Assembly: GCA_020860365.1 (NCBI GenBank)
Contig: JAJBUL010000035.1
Coordinates: forward strand, 1-37,565
DNA: 37,565 nucleotides
Direction of reading: 5' to 3'
Source: Clostridiales bacterium
GTDB taxonomy: Bacteria; Bacillota; Clostridia; Lachnospirales; Lachnospiraceae
Made by a program: the position numbers and the translations under genes. The notes beneath the pieces were generated by a model. The model had not been told where the DNA came from, did not search any database, and saw only the letters and a list, made by a program, of their open reading frames with translations. Positions 8,730 to 17,367 of this stretch are shown one piece after another (the first letter of the stretch is position 1; every line of letters begins with the position of its first letter).

Positions 8730-9577
8730 GCGCTTTCCCCCCTTACCTGTTCAAAATCAAAATACTGCTGCAGCTGTTCTCTCAGATCCAAAAAGGCCGG
8801 ATCCCGCTCATTACGGGGATAGGGTAACTCCACATCATACGTTTTGCAGATCGATGCATGCGGAGACATGGACATTACACTGATCTTTTCTCCAAGCAGG
8901 ACCGCCTCATTAATGTCGTGTGTAACGAAAATAATAGTTTTGCCGGTTTTCTGCCAGATATGGATCAGTTCATTCTGTAGCATCCGTCTGGTCTGTGCGT
9001 CTAAAGCGCCAAATGGCTCATCCATAATCAGAATCCGCGGATTGCAGGCAAGCGCGCGGGCGATCTGAAGCCGCTGCTTCATCCCGCCGGAAAGTTCCGA
9101 AGGATATTTATCTGCGTGATCTTTCAAATCCACAAGTTCCAGATATTCTTCCACTATTCTCTTTCTCTCATCCTTCTTTACTTTCTGAACCCTCAGACCA
9201 TATTCTACATTTTCATACGCAGTTTTCCAGGGAAAGAGCGCGGCGTCCGCGTTCTGAAAAATGACGCCCCGCTCCTTTCCGGCTTTCCTTACAGGATGGC
9301 CTTCAATGCTGATCTCACCGGCAGAGGGCTTTAAAAGCCCCGCCAGTATGTTGAGAAGAGTAGACTTGCCACAGCCGCTCTTTCCGATCAGGATCAGAAA
9401 TTCCCCTTCCGCAATCTCCATGTCTACATCATGCAGGACTTCGTCCTCACCGTCTTTTTTAAAAGCACCGTAGGTTTTCGAAATGTGACGAACCGAAATT
9501 AGTGACGGAAAATGCACTTTTACAGTCCTTGCTTTTTCAAATTTAACAATGGTATCGGCTGCTGCCTGCTCAGTCAT
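8726..9577 (-). CDS. ABC transporter ATP-binding protein, SsuB/TauB type
   Basis: Walker A GKSGCGKSTLL, signature LSGGMKQRLQIARAL, Walker B ILIMDEPFGALDA; start MTEQAAAD with RBS; overlaps the permease start by 4 nt. Confidence 0.94.
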   Translation of the reverse strand: MTEQAAADTIVKFEKARTVKVHFPSLISVRHISKTYGAFKKDGEDEVLHDVDMEIAEGEFLILIGKSGCGKSTLLNILAGLLKPSAGEISIEGHPVRKAGKERGVIFQNADAALFPWKTAYENVEYGLRVQKVKKDERKRIVEEYLELVDLKDHADKYPSELSGGMKQRLQIARALACNPRILIMDEPFGALDAQTRRMLQNELIHIWQKTGKTIIFVTHDINEAVLLGEKISVMSMSPHASICKTYDVELPYPRNERDPAFLDLREQLQQYFDFEQVRGESA

Positions 9578-9599
9578 AAAATCAGCTCCTTTGTCTGGC

Positions 9600-10598
9600 T
9601 TAGAAATCCACCTTTTCCGGCAAAACCGCAGTAACTGCATCCGTAAAGATATAATTGTTCAGATCATATTCGTTCTCAATCAGACCATTTTCAATCGACC
9701 ATTCTGCGATGCTGACGATGTGATCTACATCACTCTGCGTGAATTCAATGTCATAATCGTAGGTACCAAGTCCATTGATCGCATCCTCTTTTGCGATACC
9801 CAGGCTGTCTGTCAGATAATCTGCCGACAAATCCGTGTCACTGTTGATAATTTCCGTTGCTTCATTCAATGCCAGAATCAGCCGTTCCACATACTCAACA
9901 TTTTCTTCTGCAAGTGTACTGTCTACGACCAGATAAGCGATATTTATATTGTCAATATCGTCCAAATCCGCGATGGTATGCGCGCCTTCCACAGCGAGCG
10001 CGTCGTCTGCATACTGCTTGGAAAGCCATACCGCATCCACATTATAGGAAGCAAAGGCTGCAATCATTTCCGCATCGGAAGTAAAGTACAAAAGATTCAC
10101 GTCCTCCTCCGTCAGGCCATAGGTGGTCAGCGTCTTCGCAACCTCCAACTCATTGACTGTACCGCTCGCCACAGCGATGTTCTTTCCGGCTAGATCCTCT
10201 CCCGACTGGATTTCCTCAATATTCGCATACAGACTCTTAGAATCACCATGCCCGCTCAGAATGCTCGTAACCAGCCGCAGATTCGCTGCCTCCGAGGCGC
10301 GGGTCGCGACCGCGTAATCATTGGCCTCGCCGACCTGCACTTCGTTCAGAATCACTCCATTGACCGTGTCAATACCATACGAATAGGTAACCAGTTCTGC
10401 GTCAATGTTGTACTTTTCAAATATTCCTGCCTCTTCCGCGACACGTATCTGGGCAGAAAAGACGCTGCTGTCAACGCCGATTGATACAGAAAAAGGCTCA
10501 TATTCCGTCTCAGACTCACTCTCTTCCGCGAAAGTAGTCGTTCCAAAGGATACAGTAAGGGCAGTTGCAAATAAAATAGCAAATAATTTTTTCTTCAT
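9600..10598 (-). CDS. ABC transporter substrate-binding protein (SsuA/NMT1/ThiY-like)
   Basis: Signal peptide MKKKLFAILFATALTVSFGTTTFAEES; periplasmic-binding fold sequence EAGIFEKYNIDAELVTYSYG...EVQVGEANDYAVATRASEA. Confidence 0.88.
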   Translation of the reverse strand: MKKKLFAILFATALTVSFGTTTFAEESESETEYEPFSVSIGVDSSVFSAQIRVAEEAGIFEKYNIDAELVTYSYGIDTVNGVILNEVQVGEANDYAVATRASEAANLRLVTSILSGHGDSKSLYANIEEIQSGEDLAGKNIAVASGTVNELEVAKTLTTYGLTEEDVNLLYFTSDAEMIAAFASYNVDAVWLSKQYADDALAVEGAHTIADLDDIDNINIAYLVVDSTLAEENVEYVERLILALNEATEIINSDTDLSADYLTDSLGIAKEDAINGLGTYDYDIEFTQSDVDHIVSIAEWSIENGLIENEYDLNNYIFTDAVTAVLPEKVDF

Positions 10599-10635
10599 AA
10601 TAAATTCTCCTTATTATTTTTCTGTTTGATATTGA

Positions 10636-11829
10636 TTATTGATCTGAATTTGCCAGAAGCCGTCTGATTTCTTCCACTTTATCCAGACGTTCCCATGGCA
10701 AATCAATATCTGTTCTTCCAAAGTGCCCGTACGCTGCGGTCTGTTTGTAAATCGGGCGCGCCAGGTCAAGATCATGAATAATAGCAGCAGGGCGAAAATC
10801 AAAAACGGTTCGAATAATATCCAGGATTTTTTCATCAGCCATCTTACCGGTACCGAACGTGTTGACCGCGATGGAAACCGGATTCGCCACACCGATTGCG
10901 TATCCCAATTCTATCTCCAGCTGATCTGTGGCTCCGGCAGCCACCAGATTTTTTGCTGCTCTGCGTGCAGCATATGCTCCTGAACGGTCTACCTTAGTGG
11001 GATCTTTTCCGGAAAATGCGCCGCCGCCGTGATGTCCGGCTCCGCCGTAGGTATCTACTATGATCTTACGCCCGGTAACGCCAGCGTCTCCCTGCGGACC
11101 TCCAATCACAAATCGGCCGGTCGGATTGACATAGTAAATCGTATCCGCATCCAACAATTCTACCGGAATCACAGGAGCGATAACTTCACGCAGCACATCC
11201 TCCCGAATCTGCTCAAGAGAAACATCCGCAGCATGCTGGGTAGACAATACAATCGTGTGAATGCGCTTTACTTTTCCGGCATCGTCATACTCCACTGTCA
11301 CCTGCGATTTCCCATCCGGCCGCAAATATGGAAGCGTTCCATCCTTACGCACCTTTGCCAGCTGGCGGGTAAGACGATGCGCGAATGAAAGCGATGGCGG
11401 CAGATATTCCGGCGTCTCATTTGTCGCGTAGCCAAAAAGAATCCCCTGATCTCCCGCACCGATATCAAATTCACTGGAGTTCTCTCCTGCCCGGTATTCC
11501 AGCGCCCGGTTAACTCCCTGGGCAATATCCGGCGATTGCTCATCAATCGAGGTTAACACTGCGATGGAATCCGCGTTATATCCATCCACATTGTTGACGT
11601 AGCCAATTTCCCGTATCGTGTCTCTCGCAACCTTCGCGATATCCACATACGCTTTCGTAGAAATTTCTCCAACAATCAACGCCAATCCGGTCGCCACAGT
11701 TGTTTCAGCGGCTACTCTTGCTTTTGGATCCAGTTCCAGCAGGGCATCCAGAATCGCATCCGATATCTGATCCGCGATTTTATCCGGATGTCCTTCTGTC
11801 ACTGATTCCGAAGTAAACAATCTTCCCAT
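10636..11829 (-). CDS. metK: S-adenosylmethionine synthetase
   Basis: [63 protein letters not shown]; start at 11829 rather than the longer track ORF. Confidence 0.97.
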   Translation of the reverse strand: MGRLFTSESVTEGHPDKIADQISDAILDALLELDPKARVAAETTVATGLALIVGEISTKAYVDIAKVARDTIREIGYVNNVDGYNADSIAVLTSIDEQSPDIAQGVNRALEYRAGENSSEFDIGAGDQGILFGYATNETPEYLPPSLSFAHRLTRQLAKVRKDGTLPYLRPDGKSQVTVEYDDAGKVKRIHTIVLSTQHAADVSLEQIREDVLREVIAPVIPVELLDADTIYYVNPTGRFVIGGPQGDAGVTGRKIIVDTYGGAGHHGGGAFSGKDPTKVDRSGAYAARRAAKNLVAAGATDQLEIELGYAIGVANPVSIAVNTFGTGKMADEKILDIIRTVFDFRPAAIIHDLDLARPIYKQTAAYGHFGRTDIDLPWERLDKVEEIRRLLANSDQ

Positions 11830-11891
11830 TTTTTCTCCTTTCAAAACCGTAAACCAGATCATAAACCGGAGCAGTAAATAATTAATTGGAT

Positions 11892-11940
11892 AAAAAAAAG
11901 ATTTTAAATCCGCGCTATTTCTCTTCCGCGATTTAAAATC
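11892..11940 (-). terminator. Terminator/attenuator hairpin between the YezD-like ORF and metK
   Basis: Arms gattttaaat(c)cgcg 11900-11914 and cgcgatttaaaatc 11927-11940, followed on the minus strand by T8 (11892-11899). Confidence 0.8.
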
Positions 11941-11990
11941 TCCAGTCTTTCTGGTCAACTTTAAATTTATAGTTTCTGTAATATAATCTT

Positions 11991-12140
11991 TTATGTCAGG
12001 CGGATTTTCTCCTGCTTATCGATCTGAACAATCCTGCCATCCTGCACTACAATTGTGATAGATCCATACCGGATCTCCGAGAGGAGCTTTTCGATGACAC
12101 TCAACTCCTGTTCAGTAAGTCTGACCCCCTCTTTCTTCAT
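11991..12140 (-). CDS. YezD-like / DUF2292 small protein (49 aa)
   Basis: Below the ORF-track cutoff: [59 protein letters not shown] 7 nt upstream; GSxTIVxQDGxxxQIxxxEKIRL pattern of the family. Confidence 0.8.
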   Translation of the reverse strand: MKKEGVRLTEQELSVIEKLLSEIRYGSITIVVQDGRIVQIDKQEKIRLT

Positions 12141-12390
12141 TCTCATCCCTCCTGTCATGGAAACGGTCTCGCAATCTTACGATATCGTATACCAGTCTCC
12201 TGGAGATGTCAGCGTGCAGAGCAACAGCTCCCTGTACGCTTCCGGAATATCACGTATCCCTGCTTCAAACGTTTATTAAAGAGTATCCTTTACAGTCGCG
12301 TAATCCTCCCGCGGAATAATATATTTCTCTCATACCTCATAGTCTCCTTTTCATATTTATTTAGTGGGAATACTATGTTTTACAGGCAGT

Positions 12391-12419
12391 ATCATACAAC
12401 AAAAAACAGAACCTGTCAA
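12391..12419 (-). promoter_or_regulatory. Sigma-70 type promoter of the YezD-metK-ABC-nitrogenase-like operon
   Basis: Minus strand: TTGACA (12419-12414), 17-nt spacer, TATGAT (12396-12391). Confidence 0.75.
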
Positions 12420-12521
12420 TTTTGAAAAACCGATAACCAGATATCACTTTTTCAGATAACAGGTTCTATTTAGAAATACGAACTTTTTGACAGGTCGAAT
12501 AGATTTCCAGAACCTGTCAAT
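12408..12521. repeat. Repeated AGAACCTGTCAAT boxes
   Basis: Identical 13-mers at 12408-12420 and 12509-12521; partial inverted copies aacaggttct (12458-12467) and ttgacaggt (12487-12495). Confidence 0.7.
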
Positions 12522-12642
12522 ACTACAATTGACCAGAGAAAACACTTAATGATCACGCCATGACCAAATTCACGTTACCTTAACCACTGCAAGTGTGATC
12601 AATAACAGGAAACTCACCATTTATAATTCAGGAGGACAATCC

Positions 12643-13242
12643 ATGGCAGTTGAATTTAAAAACAGCGTTACAAAAGATAACCTGATGCGCGCATTTGCGG
12701 GCGAAAGCCAGGCCAGAAACCGCTATACCTTTGCGGCAGCCCAGGCCAGAAAAGAAAATCTTCCCGTAATCGAGGCTGTCTTTGCCTATACCGCCAATCA
12801 GGAACGTGAACACGCGGAAATCTTCTATAATCACCTGCAGCAGCTTTCCGGCTCTACCATCCACGTCGACGGCGGTTACCCGGTCGACTTAAGCGACAGC
12901 ATCAGCGACCTGCTGCGCAGAGCCCAGCACAATGAATACGAAGAAGCGGAATCCGTCTATACCAGCTTCGGCGATACTGCAAAAGAGGAAGGCTTTCTGA
13001 CTGTCGCAGGCTCCTTTCACATGATTGCCGCCATTGAAAAATATCACGGCGACCGCTTCGGCCGGTTCGCACAATATATGGAAGAAAACAGGCTCTTCGT
13101 CTCCGACGTCCAGACCGGATGGATCTGCCTGAACTGCGGCTATATTTACACAGGCACAAAGGCACCCGCCAAATGCCCCGTCTGCCAACACGAGCAGGGA
13201 TATTTTATCCGGTTGGAATTATCGCCGTTCGCAAATCTGTAG
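12643..13242 (+). CDS. Rubrerythrin with C-terminal rubredoxin domain
   Basis: NLMRAFAGESQARNRY, ANQEREHAEIFYNHL, WICLNCGYIYTGTKAPAKCPVCQH; RBS GGAGG before ATG at 12643. Confidence 0.96.
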   Translation: MAVEFKNSVTKDNLMRAFAGESQARNRYTFAAAQARKENLPVIEAVFAYTANQEREHAEIFYNHLQQLSGSTIHVDGGYPVDLSDSISDLLRRAQHNEYEEAESVYTSFGDTAKEEGFLTVAGSFHMIAAIEKYHGDRFGRFAQYMEENRLFVSDVQTGWICLNCGYIYTGTKAPAKCPVCQHEQGYFIRLELSPFANL

Positions 13243-13278
13243 AACCGGATCGAGCAGGGGAAACTATCCCCCTGCCTT

Positions 13279-14370
13279 TCATTTGGCAGACCTTTTTAAT
13301 ACCGCCAGCCGTTCCTGAAACATCTCGCGGCATTCGGGCATTTCTCTGAAACAGGATTCCTCCACCTCGCAAATCTGATTCAGCCCGTTTCTTTTTACCG
13401 CCTCAATCGCGGCGTCTTTCTGCGTTGCCCGTTCGCCAAATAACGTCTGGCAAGCAGCGCCCTCCAGAGAATCATAGCTATGAAACGCCTGATTCAAATC
13501 CATCAGCTTATGAAGGCGCATCGGACGATTCGTCGCATTTTGCACCAGAACGCCCCAGTTTCCCCAGTGGCGATCTGTGTTCCCGACGAGATAATCGATT
13601 ACATTCATCATGTAATAATTGTGACGGTCAAGTCTGAGAATATATTTTTTCAAATCTATATCATGATTCACCGCGTATATCTGAAAGGACTCCATCGAAG
13701 CAATCGAATACTCTTTCGAAGTAAAATTTTCACTGACCGATACCCGTTCCCCGTCAAAATATCCTTCTTCATAAAGAACCTGATTGACGTCAAAGCACCG
13801 GCAGATTCTGCTCGCTGTCAGTTCCCTTTCCACAGAATGGTCTATTCCTCCTTTCAATAGAAAAAAATGTTCCCTCTCCCTTTTCCATGCCTTAGGGAAA
13901 CACCCATTCGTGGAAAGGTCTCTCGCAAGTGACTGATTATCAACCGTCAGCTGTTTTCCGCGCAGCGAAACGCTGATAAATGCGTTGCTGAGATGATTCT
14001 CATAGAGGTTCACATCAGAAAAAGGGAGCTTCTCCCCGGCAGGCTTTACCCAGAACACATCTGTCAGGGAAACGCAGTGATAGGACAGGGCAATCTGTGC
14101 CCGGTCACGGTCTGTGACCGCCTGCCCCATACCGATGCTGTTCAGAATCTCTTTTGCATATTTTCGATCCAGGGTGAGGACTCGCGTGGCACACCAGTAA
14201 TAAAAATTAGTCACGTTATTTACCAGCGTATCGATTTCCTCATCTTCGTCGTCAAGATACAAATGATACGGCAAAAAAGATTTAAAATAAACCCTGCAGC
14301 GCCCAGAGGTATCGACCTGCGCCACTTTCCTGTCCATATGCATAATATCATATTGTATATTCTGCCGCAT
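13279..14370 (-). CDS. HipA-like kinase domain protein
   Basis: IDYLVGNTDRHWGNWGVLVQ and LHKLMDLNQAFHSYD match the HipA-type catalytic and metal-binding loops. Confidence 0.7.
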   Translation of the reverse strand: MRQNIQYDIMHMDRKVAQVDTSGRCRVYFKSFLPYHLYLDDEDEEIDTLVNNVTNFYYWCATRVLTLDRKYAKEILNSIGMGQAVTDRDRAQIALSYHCVSLTDVFWVKPAGEKLPFSDVNLYENHLSNAFISVSLRGKQLTVDNQSLARDLSTNGCFPKAWKREREHFFLLKGGIDHSVERELTASRICRCFDVNQVLYEEGYFDGERVSVSENFTSKEYSIASMESFQIYAVNHDIDLKKYILRLDRHNYYMMNVIDYLVGNTDRHWGNWGVLVQNATNRPMRLHKLMDLNQAFHSYDSLEGAACQTLFGERATQKDAAIEAVKRNGLNQICEVEESCFREMPECREMFQERLAVLKRSAK

Positions 14371-14666
14371 CTTTTTCTAAAATCCTTTCTGAGATAGCCA
14401 CAAAATCATTACCTTTAAATCCGTGTGCCCAGTATAGCATATTTAATCGAGTAATTCCATTAAAATAAGCTATAGTTAACATTTGATTTTTACACAAATA
14501 TAGGCTATACTTAACTTGAAAAAACAATTCGGTTACACATGTAAATATATTATTCGTGCAAGTGTGATTTATAGCAGAATTCGCACAGGCATAATTGGGA
14601 ATAAGACATTCTCTTTACTTCCGTATGCATAAGTAAGGCAGGCAAGGAGCCAGAAAGGAGGATTCT

Positions 14667-14822
14667 ATGCAGGATATGGGGATGACAGATAAGCAATTCA
14701 ACGGATTTGTACGATTTGTTCTGGATGATATAAAAGAGGTAATCGATGAACTTGAAGATAGCAAGGCAAAAGAAAAACTTGAAAAAGTAGCAGAAAACCT
14801 GCAAAAAACACTGGAGGATTAG
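14667..14822 (+). CDS. Small hypothetical protein (51 aa), acidic/helical
   Basis: RBS aaaggagg then ATG at 14667; MQDMGMTDKQFNGFVRFVLDDIKEVIDELEDSKAKEKLEKVAENLQKTLED*; below the ORF-track cutoff. Confidence 0.65.
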   Translation: MQDMGMTDKQFNGFVRFVLDDIKEVIDELEDSKAKEKLEKVAENLQKTLED

Positions 14823-14939
14823 AGCATCCTTCCAATATCTACAGAACCCCCTACAAAAGAGCGGCGATACTTGCCATCGTCTGATGATTCACTTTAAGCT
14901 TACTTATCAGAGGAAACCTGGCAAGAATCAGGAAACATT

Positions 14940-14980
14940 TGAAAAAACGGGCAGAGAAGAACCATCTTCTCTGCCCGTTT
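14940..14980 (-). terminator. Intrinsic terminator downstream of tpiA
   Basis: Perfect 16-bp arms aaacgggcagagaaga (14945-14960) / tcttctctgcccgttt (14965-14980), with a T run on the minus strand. Confidence 0.9.
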
Positions 14981-14997
14981 CCATCTAAATCCGATGC

Positions 14998-15747
14998 TTA
15001 TTTGTAGTTGACAATCTTCCCGAATTCTTCCTTGAGGGAAGCGCCGCCTACCAGTCCGCCATCAATGTCTGCCTGCGCAAACAGGTCCGGAGCAGTCTTC
15101 GCGTTGACAGAACCGCCGTACTGAATACGGATCTCTGCCGCGGTCGCTTCGTCATAAATCTCTGCGATGCACGCACGGATGCCTGCGCAAACTTCCTGCG
15201 CCTGCTCCGTGGTTGCTGTCTTGCCGGTACCGATCGCCCAGATCGGCTCGTAAGCGATAACAGCGGTCTTAGCCTGGTCAGCAGTCACATTCTGGAAGCC
15301 AACCTTTACCTGCTGACGGATCCAGTCCATCGTGATGCCCTGCTCTCTCTGTGTAAGAGACTCGCCGCAGCACATGATCGGTGTGATGCCGTGCTCAAAA
15401 GCCTTGAGCATCTTCTTATTTACCGTCTCGCTGGTCTCAGCGAAATACTCTCTTCTCTCAGAATGGCCAAGCACTACATATTTCACGCCAGTATCGGTAA
15501 GCATGTTTGGAGAAATCTCTCCTGTGTATGCGCCCTTCTCCTCAAAATACATATTCTCAGCGCCAACCTGAATGTTGGAACCTTTCGCAGCCTCTACAAC
15601 CGGAATGATATCAATTGCCGGTACGCAGAATACTACGTCTACCTCGTCATTTACTACAAGCGGTTTCAATGTCTCTACCAGCTTTACAGCCTCGCTCGGC
15701 GTCATGTTCATTTTCCAGTTGCCGGCGATGATTTTTTTTCTTGCCAT
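14998..15747 (-). CDS. tpiA: Triosephosphate isomerase
   Basis: [57 protein letters not shown]. Confidence 0.98.
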   Translation of the reverse strand: MARKKIIAGNWKMNMTPSEAVKLVETLKPLVVNDEVDVVFCVPAIDIIPVVEAAKGSNIQVGAENMYFEEKGAYTGEISPNMLTDTGVKYVVLGHSERREYFAETSETVNKKMLKAFEHGITPIMCCGESLTQREQGITMDWIRQQVKVGFQNVTADQAKTAVIAYEPIWAIGTGKTATTEQAQEVCAGIRACIAEIYDEATAAEIRIQYGGSVNAKTAPDLFAQADIDGGLVGGASLKEEFGKIVNYK

Positions 15748-15825
15748 GATTGTATTCTCCTGTTTTATAATGATAATAAACGACGTAAGTCGCTTTATTC
15801 TCTTACACGACTTCTATAATTTCAT

Positions 15826-15966
15826 GCAATGAGCCGTTCCTCGATTCCGCGCCTTATGGCGCTCCATCTCGTGCGCGGGCATTCGCCCTATCGATAACAG
15901 AAAAGTCTGCTCTCTATGAGCAAGCTCATTCGAGCTGCCTTTTCTATTATCGGCACGGCTCATTGC
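15826..15966. repeat. Multi-hairpin palindromic element with 12-bp terminal inverted repeats between pgk and tpiA
   Basis: Outer arms gcaatgagccgt (15826-15837) / acggctcattgc (15955-15966), enclosing further hairpins (see findings). Confidence 0.75.
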
Positions 15967-15973
15967 TTTCGCG

Positions 15974-17194
15974 TCATTTGTCATCCGCTGCCATAACGCC
16001 CGGAAGGTCTTTGCCCTCGAGGAACTCCAGGGAAGCGCCGCCACCGGTGGAGATGTGGGACATCTTATCGCCAAAGCCAAGCTGGTTGACTGCCGCCGCG
16101 GAATCTCCGCCGCCGATGATCGTCGTCGCATCGGTCTCCGCCAGAGACTTCGCTACCGCGATGGTGCCCTTCGCAAGGATCGGGTTCTCAAATACGCCCA
16201 TTGGGCCGTTCCATACCACGGTCTTCGCGGATTTCACTGCCTCTGCGTAAAGCTCCTGGGTCTTCGGTCCGATATCCATACCCATCTTGTCTGCCGGAAT
16301 CTCTGTGGAAGCATACACTTCCGTAGCAATCTCTGCGTCGATCGGGTTCGGGAATTCAGAAGTCACAATAGTATCTACCGGCAGGAGCAGCTTCTTGCCA
16401 AGCTTCTCTGCCTTTGCCATCATCTCTTTGCAGTAATCGAGCTTCGTGTCATCACAGAGAGAGGTACCGATCTCATAGCCCTGTGCCTTCAGGAAAGTGT
16501 AAGCCATGCCGCCGCCAATGATCAGCGTGTCGCATTTCTCAAGCAGATTAGAGATAACGTTCAGCTTGTCCGCTACCTTTGCGCCGCCAAGGATGGCTAC
16601 GAACGGTCTTACCGGATTCTCTACCGCATTGCCAAGGAAGTTGATCTCTTTTTCCATCAGATAACCAACCGCACAGTTACCGCCTTTCGCGCGCACAACT
16701 TCGGTCACACCTGCTACAGATGCGTGTGCTCTGTGAGAAGAGCCAAACGCGTCGCATACATAATCGTCGCACAGGTCAGCCAGCTCTTTGCTGAACGCTT
16801 CGCCATTCTTCGTCTCTTCCGCGCCGCGGAAACGGGTATTCTGCAGAAGCGCGACATCACCCGGCTGCATCGCTTCTACCGCCGCGGTAGCTGCCTCACC
16901 GGTTACATTGTAATCCGCGACAAAATTTACTTCCTTGCCAAGCTTCTCGCTCAGTCTCTTTGCTACCGGAGCAAGGGACTCACCCTCGTTCGGGCCATTC
17001 TTTACTTTGCCCAGGTGAGAGCAAAGAATTACCTTACCGCCGTCTGCGATCAGCTTATTGATCGTCGGAAGTGCCGCCACGATACGAGTCTCATCTGTGA
17101 TCTCGCCATTCTTCAGCGGTACGTTGAAATCGCAGCGAACCAGAACTTTTCTGCCGTTTGCGTTGAAATCATCAACTGATTTTTTGTTAAGCAT
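15974..17194 (-). CDS. pgk: Phosphoglycerate kinase
   Basis: [46 protein letters not shown]; start [10 protein letters not shown]. Confidence 0.97.
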   Translation of the reverse strand: MLNKKSVDDFNANGRKVLVRCDFNVPLKNGEITDETRIVAALPTINKLIADGGKVILCSHLGKVKNGPNEGESLAPVAKRLSEKLGKEVNFVADYNVTGEAATAAVEAMQPGDVALLQNTRFRGAEETKNGEAFSKELADLCDDYVCDAFGSSHRAHASVAGVTEVVRAKGGNCAVGYLMEKEINFLGNAVENPVRPFVAILGGAKVADKLNVISNLLEKCDTLIIGGGMAYTFLKAQGYEIGTSLCDDTKLDYCKEMMAKAEKLGKKLLLPVDTIVTSEFPNPIDAEIATEVYASTEIPADKMGMDIGPKTQELYAEAVKSAKTVVWNGPMGVFENPILAKGTIAVAKSLAETDATTIIGGGDSAAAVNQLGFGDKMSHISTGGGASLEFLEGKDLPGVMAADDK

Positions 17195-17283
17195 TGGGAA
17201 ATCCTCCTGATTTTTGAAATTCAAAAAAGGTAGTTGTTCAGAACAGCAGGCCGCAGACCCACTCTTCGTTCTGAACTGTTACC

Positions 17284-17320
17284 AAAAAAAGAAGCCCGGT
17301 CCTTTGAAGACCGGACCTCT
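17284..17320 (-). terminator. Terminator between gap and pgk
   Basis: ccggtc (17296-17301)/gaccgg (17309-17314) hairpin, extended with mismatches, followed on the minus strand by T7. Confidence 0.75.
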
Positions 17321-17367
17321 TTCACATTAGGTCTTTTATCATATTTACGACCAGGCGCGCGCAGTAA

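Noticed and set aside
11830-12000. Known SAM riboswitch (SAM-I, SAM-II or SMK) upstream of metK
   Set aside because: I could not find the consensus core motifs by eye. Only a terminator-like hairpin is supported, so no named riboswitch is claimed.
15814-16131. 105-aa minus-strand ORF overlapping the pgk 3' end
   Set aside because: Runs out of frame through pgk and the palindromic element; no RBS or family similarity recognised.
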